Source: a virus
Reading direction: 5' to 3' (one strand)
IMG/VR virus record: IMGVR_UViG_3300025154_000033
Coordinates: 1-40,635 of that record
Length of the DNA: 40,635 nt
The first letter of the stretch is position 1, and each line of letters starts with the position of its first letter. Both the position numbers and the translations under genes were made by a program. This document shows, piece by piece, positions 1 through 8,396 of this stretch. Under the pieces are notes generated by a model. It made no database searches, was not told the origin of the DNA, and saw only the letters and a list, made by a program, of their open reading frames with translations.

Positions 1-127
1 AAAGTTAAAAAGCATAGTCAAGCAAATATTTAAATTTATTTTCAGGGGTGAAAATGCTTAAATTTCCTAAAATAATTTACTTCATTAGAGACGGCGTGCC
101 GACCGATGAAGAAATGAAAGATGCTTA
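1..127. repeat. Terminal direct repeat, left copy (assembly overlap)
   Basis: Bases 1-127 are identical to 40509-40635. An exact 127-base overlap is what a de Bruijn assembler run at k=127 leaves on a circular contig, so it marks circularity rather than a biological terminal repeat. The unit genome is therefore 40,508 bp. The repeat contains the upstream part of the promoter at 40501-40529 and the start of the first gene, so features are continuous across the junction. Confidence 0.93.
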
Positions 128-476
128 CCGCTACGGTGGCGGGGTTGTTTTTCGCAATGCGTCGTTTGTTCCCGCTGCCGGATGCCTCGAAAGCTGTGAA
201 GGTGTTGCCGGGTCTGTGCCGGGGCGATATGCGGCGAAATTTCCCCCTGCACAAGAAGCCCTTTCCGCTTATGTCAAATCACTGAACATTGGCGAGCCTG
301 AACCGGTCAAATACGCGGGTGATCCACTCGTGGCTAAATTCAACAATCAGCCCGTGGGCGAGCCTGAACCGGTCGAACCTCCTGCGGGCAAGATAGGCGA
401 AAAAGAGCCGAAACCGGAACCTAAAACCAAAGTTCCGGAGCCTAAGGCCGAAGTTAAATGGAAACCTAATTCGTAA
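54..476 (+). CDS. Head-region protein with duplicated N-terminal domain and Pro/Lys/Glu tail
   Basis: 140 residues. I chose ATG 54 because AGGGG at 44-48 is a well-spaced ribosome binding site; the in-frame GTG at 48 overlaps that site. The first 65 residues align by eye with the next gene product: both have PT..E.....R.G..V..RNA, then LE...G.AGS.P..Y. The C-terminal third is low complexity, rich in Pro, Lys and Glu, with GEPEPV twice, encoded by an 18-base direct repeat at 291-308 and 358-375. On the circle it lies after the coat gene and before the connector genes, so a capsid decoration or accessory head role is likely. That is inferred from position; no named family was recognised. Confidence 0.7.
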   Translation: MLKFPKIIYFIRDGVPTDEEMKDAYRYGGGVVFRNASFVPAAGCLESCEGVAGSVPGRYAAKFPPAQEALSAYVKSLNIGEPEPVKYAGDPLVAKFNNQPVGEPEPVEPPAGKIGEKEPKPEPKTKVPEPKAEVKWKPNS

Positions 477-487
477 AGGATTTTAAA

Positions 488-1039
488 ATGACAGTCACGC
501 TTGACACTCGAAAAATTCTATTTTTCACCGCTGGTGAATTTCCTACCGCTGCCGAAATTGCGCTTATGGCTCGCATTCGGGGCAATGTTCTGGCGCGAAA
601 CGCCGCTGCGGACTGCACTTACGGAACCCGCCTTGAAGCTGCCGATGGCTTGGCCGGCTCCATCCCGGCGACTTATCTCACTGGGGAAGGGTCGACCGTT
701 GACACTGATGTTTTTTCCCTTGGAGACGTAACCCCCGAAGCTACGGATTACCCTGAGGACTTTAACGTTTTTCCGGCAACTGGAACCCTTGCCGCTGAAG
801 CCACTCTTCAACTTTATGCGATTATCGCGGATCTGGCCGAAGGCACCGGGGTTATTACTCTGTCAGATATCGCGGCTGAAACGGAAGTTGCTTGGACTTC
901 AAGCGACGAAACCAAGGTAACGGTCGATACAAACGGCCTTGTTACCGCTGTTGCCACTGGAACCGCAACAATTACGGCAACCTATACATACGCAACCGAA
1001 GCCACGACTACGGCAACTTGTGCAATTACCGTAAGCTAA
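488..1039 (+). CDS. Head-region protein with C-terminal Big_2 (Ig-like) domain
   Basis: 183 residues with ribosome binding site AAAGGA seven bases before the ATG. The N-terminal part is a paralogue of the preceding gene product. Roughly residues 95-182 look like a bacterial Ig-like group 2 (Big_2) domain: the string VAWTSSDETKVTVD followed by GLVTAVATGTATITA is the usual core of that fold. Big_2 domains are common on exposed surfaces of phage heads and tails, where they may bind carbohydrate weakly. It sits between the coat gene and the head-tail adaptor, so a surface decoration protein is the best guess. Confidence 0.75.
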   Translation: MTVTLDTRKILFFTAGEFPTAAEIALMARIRGNVLARNAAADCTYGTRLEAADGLAGSIPATYLTGEGSTVDTDVFSLGDVTPEATDYPEDFNVFPATGTLAAEATLQLYAIIADLAEGTGVITLSDIAAETEVAWTSSDETKVTVDTNGLVTAVATGTATITATYTYATEATTTATCAITVS

Positions 1040-1049
1040 GGGGTTTGAA

Positions 1050-1556
1050 ATGGCGCTTGTAATTGAGGATGGAACAATCGTTTCAGGGGCAAACAGTTAT
1101 GTCGCAACTATTGAGGCTCGCTCTTACGCAGCGTCTCGGTCGCTCTCTCTCCCGGCTGACGACGCGGCGCTTGAAGCTCTGCTTTTAAATGCGATTGACT
1201 ACCTCGAAAGCAAGCGCCAGCTTTACCAAGGCTCCAAAGTTTCGGAAACTCAGGCATTGCAATGGCCTCGGACCGATGTTTTTGTCGACGGCATTTACAT
1301 CGCTGCAACCGTCATTCCGGATTTGCTTAAATCGGCGCAAATCAGACTTGCAACAATTGCATATTCTGGTGTTGACCTCATGCCCACAAGAAGCGGGCCG
1401 ATTGTCAAAAAAGAAAAAGTCGGGCCAATTGAAACGGAATACTCTGAAACAGTTGGTACTACCATTGAGCCGTCAATGACTGTTATCGATTACCTTTTGG
1501 CACCGTTGCTTAAAAGCAAAATGAGCCAATTTTTTCTTAAAACGGTCCGGGTATGA
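1050..1556 (+). CDS. Head-tail adaptor (DnaT-like ssDNA-binding domain family)
   Basis: 168 residues. It resembles the phage connector family annotated as putative DnaT-like ssDNA-binding proteins: an N-terminal strand region (ALVIEDGTIVSGANSYV), then a helical part with ALEALLLNAIDYLES and QALQWPR, then a helix PDLLKSAQIRLA. These are the usual marks of the first head-completion protein that docks under the portal. The 3' end overlaps the next start by four bases (ATGA), as expected for translationally coupled connector genes. One TGTGGGCA-family 8-mer lies inside it at 1381. Confidence 0.8.
   Translation: MALVIEDGTIVSGANSYVATIEARSYAASRSLSLPADDAALEALLLNAIDYLESKRQLYQGSKVSETQALQWPRTDVFVDGIYIAATVIPDLLKSAQIRLATIAYSGVDLMPTRSGPIVKKEKVGPIETEYSETVGTTIEPSMTVIDYLLAPLLKSKMSQFFLKTVRV
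1381..1388 (-). repeat. Dispersed 8-mer TGTGGGCA, first of 21 copies
   Basis: Copies reading TGTGGGCA on the + strand start at 2477, 7877, 12574, 13967, 16068, 17801, 20910, 22340, 25637, 28704, 33091 and 36597. Copies on the - strand start at 1381, 3791, 7198, 11609, 13928, 17653, 22793, 33388 and 38158. Sixteen of 21 are preceded by T (TTGTGGGCA). About one copy is expected by chance at this base composition. Confidence 0.85.
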
Positions 1557-1900
1557 GCGAGCCGAGTCACGTCAGAGCGGCAGCAACAGCAAGCCGATTG
1601 ATAGCCAAGCATGGCCGATCAATGCAACTCAGAAGCATTGTTACAAGTGGCCCTGTTTACAATCCAACTGTAACAACGTCGGATAAAGCAATTGTCGGTT
1701 GCATGTTGCTTTACAGTGCAATTGAGCAAGCGAGCAGTTTAATTGCCGTTGGCGACAAAAAAGTATTGGTCGATTGTACCGAAGAAATTACAACGCAACA
1801 CAAATTGGTTGACGGGTCAATTGTTTACGAAATTAAAAACGTAAACGAAATTAAACCTGGTGACGTTTCGATCATGTACGAATTGCAGGTAAGCCGATGA
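1553..1900 (+). CDS. Head closure / connector protein
   Basis: 115 residues. Overlaps its neighbours at both ends by ATGA. The N-terminal RLIAKHGR and the C-terminal pattern of short beta strands ending KPGDVSIMYELQVSR match the small head-closure proteins (SPP1 gp16-like) that follow the DnaT-like adaptor in many siphoviruses. I assign it on that pattern and on gene order. No catalytic motif is present or expected. Confidence 0.65.
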   Translation: MSEPSHVRAAATASRLIAKHGRSMQLRSIVTSGPVYNPTVTTSDKAIVGCMLLYSAIEQASSLIAVGDKKVLVDCTEEITTQHKLVDGSIVYEIKNVNEIKPGDVSIMYELQVSR

Positions 1901-2334
1901 CTTTTGCACAGCAAATGGAAGCGTTTGCAAAAAAGACAAACAACAAAATTGAAGATGTTGTCGGGGCTGTTTGTTTTCAATTGTCTGAGTCAATTGTTTT
2001 GCGTACTCCGGTCGACACAGGTAGAGCGCGGGCCAATTGGATTCCAAGTTTAAATAATGTTTCACGTGAAACATCGGATGAAACCGACAAGACGGATGAC
2101 GCAAGCCCCACATTAAACAAAGTAAAACCGTTTGCCGAAAAATCAGCAGGTAAGATTTTTTATTTGATTAACAATTTGCCTTACATCAAAGTTCTTGAAT
2201 ATGGTAAATACGGAACAGGACCGGGGGCGACGATTAAAACAACCCGTGACGGTTACTCTATTCAAGCGCCGTATGGCATGGTTCGGATTTCGACAATAAG
2301 ATTTAGGCAAGCTCTCAAAAAGGCAATTAAATGA
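1897..2334 (+). CDS. Tail completion / neck protein (HK97 gp10-like)
   Basis: 145 residues. Shows the typical layout of HK97 gp10-like neck proteins: a helical N-terminus (TFAQQMEAFAKKTNNKIEDVV), then RTPVDTGRARANW, the family's best conserved stretch, then YIKVLEYG, and a C-terminal helix ending RQALKKAIK. It should sit at the head-tail interface. It overlaps the next gene by ATGA. Base use is AT-richer than the neighbouring tail tube gene. Confidence 0.82.
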   Translation: MTFAQQMEAFAKKTNNKIEDVVGAVCFQLSESIVLRTPVDTGRARANWIPSLNNVSRETSDETDKTDDASPTLNKVKPFAEKSAGKIFYLINNLPYIKVLEYGKYGTGPGATIKTTRDGYSIQAPYGMVRISTIRFRQALKKAIK

Positions 2335-2714
2335 GCTTTTCAAACATTTTAATCCAAGTTTTTGCTCGACTCGAAGCAGCAACAACTTTGCCGGATATTC
2401 TCTATCCCAACATCGAAGCACCGGAACAAACGGCAACCCATTTGCGGGTTGATATTCTTCCTGCGGGTGTTGATCCTGTGGGCATTTCCGAAGGCAATCA
2501 AGAATTGGGAACTATTCAAATTTCCGTATATTGTACACAAGGAACCGGGGCAATTGTTCCGGCATTGATTGCGGCAGCGGTGCTGGCGCTTTTTCCTCGA
2601 AACCTTGTTTTATCCGGTGTACGGATAGACAAGCCTGGAACTGTTAACCCTGGGTTTTTGGACGGCGCTTGGTATGTTTTACCGGTGTCCATCCCTTACC
2701 AATCTATTTCATAA
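2331..2714 (+). CDS. Tail terminator protein (DUF4128-like)
   Basis: 127 residues. The start, the central QTATHLRVDILPAG and QELGTIQISVYC, and the final YVLPVSIPYQS fit the small alpha/beta tail-terminator proteins (DUF4128 and lambda gpU-like) that cap the tail tube. Gene order, directly before the major tail protein, agrees. One TGTGGGCA site lies at 2477-2484. Confidence 0.75.
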   Translation: MSFSNILIQVFARLEAATTLPDILYPNIEAPEQTATHLRVDILPAGVDPVGISEGNQELGTIQISVYCTQGTGAIVPALIAAAVLALFPRNLVLSGVRIDKPGTVNPGFLDGAWYVLPVSIPYQSIS

Positions 2715-2727
2715 GGAGTATTAAAAA

Positions 2728-3186
2728 ATGCCCGCTTCCACCGTACCTTTTACCAGTGCAGATTCTTTGCTCTCGATCAGCGCTGCGACCCCGGCGACGT
2801 TCGACGCTGCCGGTTACGCCGCTCTCACGTTTACCGAAATCGGATTTCTCGATAATATCGGCGAATTTGGGGCCGAAAGGGCGCTTGTAACTTTTAATCC
2901 TATTGATGACATCAACACCCTTAAATATAAAGGGTCCAGAAATAACGGGTCGATGTCTCTGACCGGCGCTTATGTTCCAGGTGATGCAGGGCAAATCCTG
3001 TTAATCGCTGCCGAAGCCGCCGATGGCGATTATTCATTTTGCGAAGAGCTGCAAGATGGGACCAAAGTTTATTTTCAGGGCAAGGTCATGAGTTACAAAA
3101 CCTCCGTTGGTAGTGTCGACGACATGACCGGAATTAGTTCAACTGTTGAGATTTCCGGTGCAATCGTTATCGTTTACCCGACTTAA
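2728..3186 (+). CDS. Major tail (tube) protein
   Basis: 152 residues, with a strong ribosome binding site (AAGGAG) before the ATG. Short strand-rich protein with NTLKYKGSRNNGSMSLTGAY, close to the KYKGS-type stretch seen in phage tail tube proteins, and a final ISSTVEISGAIVIVYPT strand. Position between the tail terminator and the frameshifted chaperones is the standard place. An intrinsic terminator follows at 3207-3244, as often found after this abundant product. GC content is higher than in its neighbours, consistent with codon optimisation for high expression. Confidence 0.85.
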   Translation: MPASTVPFTSADSLLSISAATPATFDAAGYAALTFTEIGFLDNIGEFGAERALVTFNPIDDINTLKYKGSRNNGSMSLTGAYVPGDAGQILLIAAEAADGDYSFCEELQDGTKVYFQGKVMSYKTSVGSVDDMTGISSTVEISGAIVIVYPT

Positions 3187-3206
3187 TCTTTTCCTCCATG
3201 CTATAA

Positions 3207-3244
3207 GCCGGGCCTTTGAATGGTCAAGGGTCCGGCAATTTTTG
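3207..3244 (+). terminator. Intrinsic terminator after the major tail protein gene
   Basis: A 13-bp stem pairs 3207-3219 with 3224-3236, with two G-U pairs and loop ATGG, followed by AATTTTTG. It probably lowers transcription of the downstream chaperone and tape measure genes relative to the tail tube. Confidence 0.8.
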
Positions 3245-3269
3245 AAAACTTTTACGAGGATAAAAAATT

Positions 3270-3665
3270 ATGGATCTTGCAAATCTCAATACCAAAGAAC
3301 TTGGCGAAAAGGGTGCGGAACTTCATCTTTTACACCCGGCAACCGAAGAACCCCTTTTTCACAATGAAAAGCCGGTAACGATTCGCCTAGCCGGTTCGGA
3401 TTCGAATCTGTTTCGCAAGGCAAATGCAGCAATTGTTCGCCGGGTGCAGGGCAAAAAAGGCAAGCAAACCTCGGAAGAATTTGAAGCGGCTGTAACCGAA
3501 CAACTTGCGGCGGTAACGCTTGGTTTTTCAAATCTGGTTTTTAACGGTGAACCTGCTGTTTTTTCGAAAGAAAAGGCGATTGAAATTTACGAGGAATACC
3601 GATGGATTCGTGAACAGGTCGCCGAGTTCGTCGCCAATCGTGCAAATTTTTTGCCGAATGCCTAG
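3270..3665 (+). CDS. Tail assembly chaperone, short form (gpG-like)
   Basis: 131 residues, starting LANLNTKELGEKGAELHLLHP with PVTIRLAGSDS, the usual first domain of tail assembly chaperones. These proteins coat the tape measure during tail assembly and are absent from the virion. The frame ends at TAG 3663, just after a slippery run. In the -1 frame the reading continues open into the next segment, so this is the lambda G partner of a G/GT pair. Confidence 0.85.
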   Translation: MDLANLNTKELGEKGAELHLLHPATEEPLFHNEKPVTIRLAGSDSNLFRKANAAIVRRVQGKKGKQTSEEFEAAVTEQLAAVTLGFSNLVFNGEPAVFSKEKAIEIYEEYRWIREQVAEFVANRANFLPNA

Positions 3666-3696
3666 CAGAACTGACCATTTATGTTAGGCATTTGGC
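3644..3696 (+). promoter_or_regulatory. Programmed -1 ribosomal frameshift site
   Basis: The zero-frame codons GCA AAT TTT TTG give two overlapping heptamers that fit X XXY YYZ: A AAT TTT (3644-3650) and T TTT TTG (3647-3653). A hairpin starts at once: 3653-3664 pairs with 3685-3696 over 12 bp with one G-U pair and a 20-base loop. The zero frame stops at 3663, and the -1 frame is open from here to 4192. Slippery run, stem and open -1 frame together make frameshifting very likely. The spacer is short for the second heptamer, so the first may be the one used, with the lower stem melted. Confidence 0.85.
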
Positions 3697-4192
3697 ATGG
3701 TTGCACGCTGTTCCAAAGCAGGATGAAAAAAGTAAAATAAAGCTTCCGCAGAAAAGCAGAATGGAAACCCTCAAGGATCGAGCGCCAGATTGCCCACAAT
3801 TGGAACTGCCGGAGCTTGAGGGTTTTTCTTTTTTAATAGATTATTTGTTTGAAGTCGGGCCGGGCATAACAAATGGCATGGGCTATTGTGGGCTATCGTT
3901 TCAAGAGATTGAAAGCTGGCTACGAACAACAGCGTTGACTCTCACAGCCTGGGAAGTACTCGCATTGAAAAGGCTTTCATCGGCGTACGTTTCAGAGTAC
4001 AATCGGGCCGACGATCCGAAGCGAAGACCACCATATGTTCCCGAGGGAGCAACTGAGAAAAAGCCAGACAACAGTCAAGAAAGATTAGCATTTTACAAAT
4101 CGTTACAGGAAACAACAAAAAAGCGGGGTGGTGGTAATGGATCTGGCAATGTTGGGAATCGGAGTGGACAGCCGAAAAGTAAAATCGGCTGA
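3653..4192 (+). CDS. Tail assembly chaperone, frameshifted extension (T domain)
   Basis: The -1 frame extension of the gene at 3270, giving a GT-like fusion of about 307 residues. The junction reads AECLAELTIYVRHLAWLHAVP, which is typical of T-domain starts. No good independent start exists; the first candidate is TTG 3692 with no ribosome binding site. The segment ends in a Lys/Arg/Gly-rich tail. Its last 56 bases overlap the tape measure start, as usual. The T domain is thought to bind the tape measure. Confidence 0.8.
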   Translation, partial: AECLAELTIYVRHLAWLHAVPKQDEKSKIKLPQKSRMETLKDRAPDCPQLELPELEGFSFLIDYLFEVGPGITNGMGYCGLSFQEIESWLRTTALTLTAWEVLALKRLSSAYVSEYNRADDPKRRPPYVPEGATEKKPDNSQERLAFYKSLQETTKKRGGGNGSGNVGNRSGQPKSKIG

Positions 4193-7100
4193 AAAAGATC
4201 TTGACAACCTCGCAAGACAAGCCAAAAAAACTGAAGGGTCCGTCGACCGACTCGAAAAACAATCTACTTCTTCAACCAGCAAAATGGCCGCTGGTTTCTC
4301 AAACGCAGCTAAAGCAGTCACCTTATTAGGTGGTGTCTTGGCCGCTGCCGGTTTATCGACGCCCTTTCGCCGAATCCTCGAAAACACAATCAAACAGGAA
4401 AAGGCCGTTGCACAGTTAAACGCGGCTTTAAAATCTACTGAATTTGCTGCCGGGTTGACTTCAAAAGAATTACAAATCTTGGCAGGAGACTTGCAAAAAG
4501 TTACGACTTTTGGTGACGAAGCAACTATAGAAATGGAAGCCCTGCTTTTAACTTTCAAAAACATCAAAGGCGACAACTTCAAACGAGCGACGACCGATAT
4601 TCTTGACATGTCAGTCGCCATGGAACAGGATTTAAAATCATCTGCGATCATGGTCGGCAAGGCTTTGAACGATCCAATCGCCGGAATTAACGCCCTGAGT
4701 AGGGTTGGCGTTACACTGAACGACTCGCAAAAAAAATTAATCAAGACACTCGCCGAAACGGGGCGAGTTGCGGAAGCTCAAGGGTTAATCTTGGCGGAGC
4801 TTGAAAGCGAATTTGGCGGGTCTGCGAAAGCAGCACGCGACACGTTAGGCGGCGCTCTGGATGGTCTATCAAATGCGTTTAACGATTTGCTGGAAGGGCG
4901 CGGAAATCTTACCGGAACGATTGCAGCTTTTGAAAAACTGACGGCTATTTTATCGGATGAAAAAACGGTCGTTGCTGCTGACAAGTTGATGACAAGCCTT
5001 TTATCTGGTTTTGGCGAGACTGCCAATGCATTGGTCAAGATTCTGGATGTTTGGGAGCAACTTGTCGCAAGTGGATGGCTTGGTAGTATGAGGTCATCGG
5101 GAGGGGCATTACGAATCGAAGACACCCCTTACGCAAACTTACTGGACATGTCTGGTAAAAAGATAAAAATGCCGGCAGGCGTGCAAGCTAGCGCAAATAT
5201 TAGCAGGAAAGACGCAACAACAGATAGGGAAACATTGGCAGCGACAGCAATCGAAATAAATAAAATAGTTGAAGCCCTCAAATTTGAAAACTCGCAAATC
5301 GGTAAAAATTCTGTCGAACAACGAATCAACACAGAATTGCGTGCCGCCGGTGTTTCGGCAACGAGCGCCGAAGGCCAGGCCATTGCTTCTCTCGTGACGC
5401 AAATCGAGGCCAAGAGCGCAGCAATTAAAGCCGCCGCCGATGAAGACACCCGGATTCGTAAAGCTGCTTCCGACGCACAACAGGCTTTTGATAAAGCTGC
5501 CGAAGACGAAACGACTCGCCGTTTTAATCTTTACAAAGATCAATTACGAGAAAAAACCGACGCCCTTGCTGAACTAAATGAAATGCTTAGCAAAACGTCT
5601 ATTGAATCTACCGGAGCAACTTCTTTTGGAGATTCGTTGACCGACGGAATAAGTCAAACAATCACAGCAATGAACAAACTCAATTCAACGTATGAAAAAG
5701 AGCGTGAATTGATCGAAGAAAATGCAGCTATTAAAGCTTCGATTCTTGAACAGACATTGGCCGGCTCGAAAGAACAAGAAGCGATGTTAAGCAAATTGAG
5801 TAAAAAAGAAAATAAAGAAAACGAAATATTGTTTAAAAATCAAATATCCGGTTATCGGGAAATGTTTAGCACGGCTAAGGAACTTTACGGCGAACAATCG
5901 AAAGAGCGCAAAAAACTGCATCAGATTGAACAGGCTTTTGCGGCAATCGAAATTGCATTAAATCTTAAAAAAGCTTTGTCTGCGGCTGTAACCGCAATTG
6001 CAACTCAGGGTAGCGGCGACCCCTACACAGCGTTCGCCCGCGTCGCTGCCATGATTGGCCTCATGGGATCAGTGCTGGCAATGGCAGGTGGTAGCCTGGG
6101 CGGTAGCAGTTCGTCGTCTGGCGGGGCTTCGGCGGCAACTGCCGGCACTGTTTTGGGAGATCCTTCGGCCCAAAGCGAATCTGTAAGTAAAGGGTATGAA
6201 CTGCTGAAAGACATCCACGCGGAAGAATACACAGAGCTTCGCGGAATTCACAATGAAATGAAAGATTTGAATGACAACATCACAGGTCTCGTTTCTAATA
6301 TTGTCAGAAATTTCGGGAGCTTTGACGAATCAGCAATGGGGGTTTCGACCGGAAGTCAAACATCAAAATTGGCGGACACACTGGTTGAATCCTATGCAAA
6401 ATCACTGACTATTTACAACACTGATTTCATGAAAAAAATTGATCCTTTGACGTCATTCGTCAACGATTTAACAACCAAAGCCCTAGGGTGGGTCGCAAAT
6501 GGTATTTTCGGCGGGTCGTCAAAAACCACAATGGCCAGCAGCGGCCTATCAATTGGGAGTGCCAATATTGGCAAGATCCTGGCCGGCATGGATGCTGACA
6601 TTAAAGCGTATGCGGTTCTTCGGACCAAAATAGACGGAGGTTGGTTTAAAAGCGACAAAACAAAATACTCGACTATTTATTCAAAAGTAGACGCCTCCAT
6701 TACTGGGCTTTTTACGTCACTGTTTGAAAATATTGGCAATTCCGCACTCGAAATCAGTAAGGGCCTCGGGGTTGATTTTTCCAAAAAAATTAAAGCGTAT
6801 ACTATTTCAATCGGTGATTTGTATCTGACCGGCAAAACGGGCGATGAAATTGCCGAGATTATCGGGACTAAAATCTCCGAAGCGTCTGACAAAATGATTG
6901 AAGACATTTTCGGCGAACTTGTTTTGCAATATCAACAAATCAACGAAGGGGTTTTCGAAACAGCAATTAGACTAATTGCTGAAAAGGCTGTAATTGTCGA
7001 CGCTCTCGATAAAAGCGCTCTTAAAATCACTGGCGATATTATTGCAATTACTCAATCAATCTCAACTCTAGCGGGTGGTATCGAAGAGTTTCAGGATATT

Positions 7101-8054
7101 TTTAATACGTATTACGATAAATTTTATACTGACGCTGAAAAACAAGCCAATTTGCAAAAATCGCTAACTACTATTTTTAAAGATATGAACATGATCCTGC
7201 CCACAACTAGGGAAGGATATCGCGCAATTATCGAATCTCTAAATCTCAATAATGAAGCCGACAGGGAACGGTATGTAAATCTGCTGAATTTGTCGGAAGC
7301 TGCTGACAGCTACTACAGCGCGATTGATGAAGGATTTGAAACGCTAGTTTCAAACATGAAAAGTTATGTCAGCGAATTAACAAATTTAAGCGGCTCCGTT
7401 AAAAGTGCACTCGCTACACTTTTCGGTACCAGTGCAACGACCAATACAAGAGGTTCAGCAAAAAATCTGATTTCTGACGCAATAACCACAATGCGGGGCG
7501 GCGGACAGATTAATAATGTTTCGGATTTGCAAAATGCATTAACTACTGTCGCCAATATTTCAAAAGGCGATTATGCTTCATTTACCGATTATCAGCGTGA
7601 GTTTTTTAAATCAGTAAATTTGATAACTTCTCTTGGAAAAGTGACCGACAATCAACTGAGCATTGAAGAACGGATGCTTGCCGCGATTGAAGACCAGACC
7701 GGGACCGAGGAAACACAACACACGGAGGCTATGGCCAGGCTTGACGCAATCCGGGCCGCTGTGCTGGGCGAGACTGCAACGGTTCCGGGATTTGCTTCGG
7801 GCGGTCGTCACGCGGGCGGGTGGCGAGTGGTCGGCGAGAACGGGCCGGAACTTGAGTATACCGGGCCAAGTCAAATTGTGGGCAACAGTGCAAGTGCATC
7901 TTTGCTGGACAATCGGGAGCTGGTCGAAGAGGTCCGCAAATTGCGCCAGGATCTTGCATCAAGTCAGTTTGCAATTGCTAAAAATGGCAAAGACGTGGTA
8001 AAAATAATCGACCGTTGGGACGTTAACGGATTGCCCGAAACCCGTGCTATATAA
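4137..8054 (+). CDS. Tape measure protein
   Basis: 1,305 residues from ATG 4137; in-frame GTGs at 4128 and 4131 belong to the G-rich ribosome binding stretch. It sets tail length and helps DNA entry. It is long and mostly helical, with charged coiled-coil stretches (KVKSAEKDLDNLARQAKK near the start and others at about 370-600). A Gly/Ser-rich linker (SLGGSSSSSGGASAA, about residue 640) follows a hydrophobic segment. Near the C-terminus is FASGGRHAGGWRVVGENGPE, a motif shared by many tape measures. At about 1.5 angstrom per helical residue the tail would be close to 195 nm, which implies a siphovirus (inference). Antisense open frames inside it are shadows. Confidence 0.93.
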   Translation: MDLAMLGIGVDSRKVKSAEKDLDNLARQAKKTEGSVDRLEKQSTSSTSKMAAGFSNAAKAVTLLGGVLAAAGLSTPFRRILENTIKQEKAVAQLNAALKSTEFAAGLTSKELQILAGDLQKVTTFGDEATIEMEALLLTFKNIKGDNFKRATTDILDMSVAMEQDLKSSAIMVGKALNDPIAGINALSRVGVTLNDSQKKLIKTLAETGRVAEAQGLILAELESEFGGSAKAARDTLGGALDGLSNAFNDLLEGRGNLTGTIAAFEKLTAILSDEKTVVAADKLMTSLLSGFGETANALVKILDVWEQLVASGWLGSMRSSGGALRIEDTPYANLLDMSGKKIKMPAGVQASANISRKDATTDRETLAATAIEINKIVEALKFENSQIGKNSVEQRINTELRAAGVSATSAEGQAIASLVTQIEAKSAAIKAAADEDTRIRKAASDAQQAFDKAAEDETTRRFNLYKDQLREKTDALAELNEMLSKTSIESTGATSFGDSLTDGISQTITAMNKLNSTYEKERELIEENAAIKASILEQTLAGSKEQEAMLSKLSKKENKENEILFKNQISGYREMFSTAKELYGEQSKERKKLHQIEQAFAAIEIALNLKKALSAAVTAIATQGSGDPYTAFARVAAMIGLMGSVLAMAGGSLGGSSSSSGGASAATAGTVLGDPSAQSESVSKGYELLKDIHAEEYTELRGIHNEMKDLNDNITGLVSNIVRNFGSFDESAMGVSTGSQTSKLADTLVESYAKSLTIYNTDFMKKIDPLTSFVNDLTTKALGWVANGIFGGSSKTTMASSGLSIGSANIGKILAGMDADIKAYAVLRTKIDGGWFKSDKTKYSTIYSKVDASITGLFTSLFENIGNSALEISKGLGVDFSKKIKAYTISIGDLYLTGKTGDEIAEIIGTKISEASDKMIEDIFGELVLQYQQINEGVFETAIRLIAEKAVIVDALDKSALKITGDIIAITQSISTLAGGIEEFQDIFNTYYDKFYTDAEKQANLQKSLTTIFKDMNMILPTTREGYRAIIESLNLNNEADRERYVNLLNLSEAADSYYSAIDEGFETLVSNMKSYVSELTNLSGSVKSALATLFGTSATTNTRGSAKNLISDAITTMRGGGQINNVSDLQNALTTVANISKGDYASFTDYQREFFKSVNLITSLGKVTDNQLSIEERMLAAIEDQTGTEETQHTEAMARLDAIRAAVLGETATVPGFASGGRHAGGWRVVGENGPELEYTGPSQIVGNSASASLLDNRELVEEVRKLRQDLASSQFAIAKNGKDVVKIIDRWDVNGLPETRAI

Positions 8055-8130
8055 CGCACTAGCTCAGGGGCCGGGCGTAGCCAGTCCGCTTGCACCGATT
8101 GGTTATGGCTCATTACCTACGGAGAAGACG

Positions 8131-8380
8131 ATGATTAAAAAATGGACGGTGACGGACATCCTCACAGGGACAGAAGAATTTTATGACACCGAAGACGATG
8201 CCCTGGCCGCAGCAGACGCAATACTAGCAGACTATCGAAGTGACTGCCGGGGAGTGGCCCGGAGAGGTCGAACACCTGCGCGTGTACCGGCTGGCGCATT
8301 CGGCACAGATCAGCCGCCGCGAAAAGGATGACGACGGGCGGGAGTGTGTGGATTACGATATTCTGCCAGTTGAGCCATAA
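8131..8380 (+). pseudogene. Small tail-region gene broken by one extra G
   Basis: ATG 8131 follows GGAG at 8121-8124. Frame 1 gives a convincing start (IKKWTVTDILTGTEEFYDTE) but ends in low-quality Arg/Pro sequence at a stop at 8331. From about 8250 the +1 frame gives equally convincing protein (EWPGEVEHLRVYRLAHSAQ, then VDYDILPVEP) to TAA 8378. Removing one G from the four-G run at 8249-8252 joins the two into a single 82-residue protein. It is therefore either an assembly or sequencing indel or a real frameshift mutation. The product family was not recognised. Its position between the tape measure and tailspike genes suggests a small tail accessory protein. Confidence 0.7.
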
Positions 8381-8396
8381 CCAAGGAGTTTAAAAA

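Noticed and set aside
4103-4744. 213-residue open frame opposite the start of the tape measure gene
   Set aside because: It is a shadow of the strongly supported tape measure frame, with no ribosome binding site and unlikely composition.
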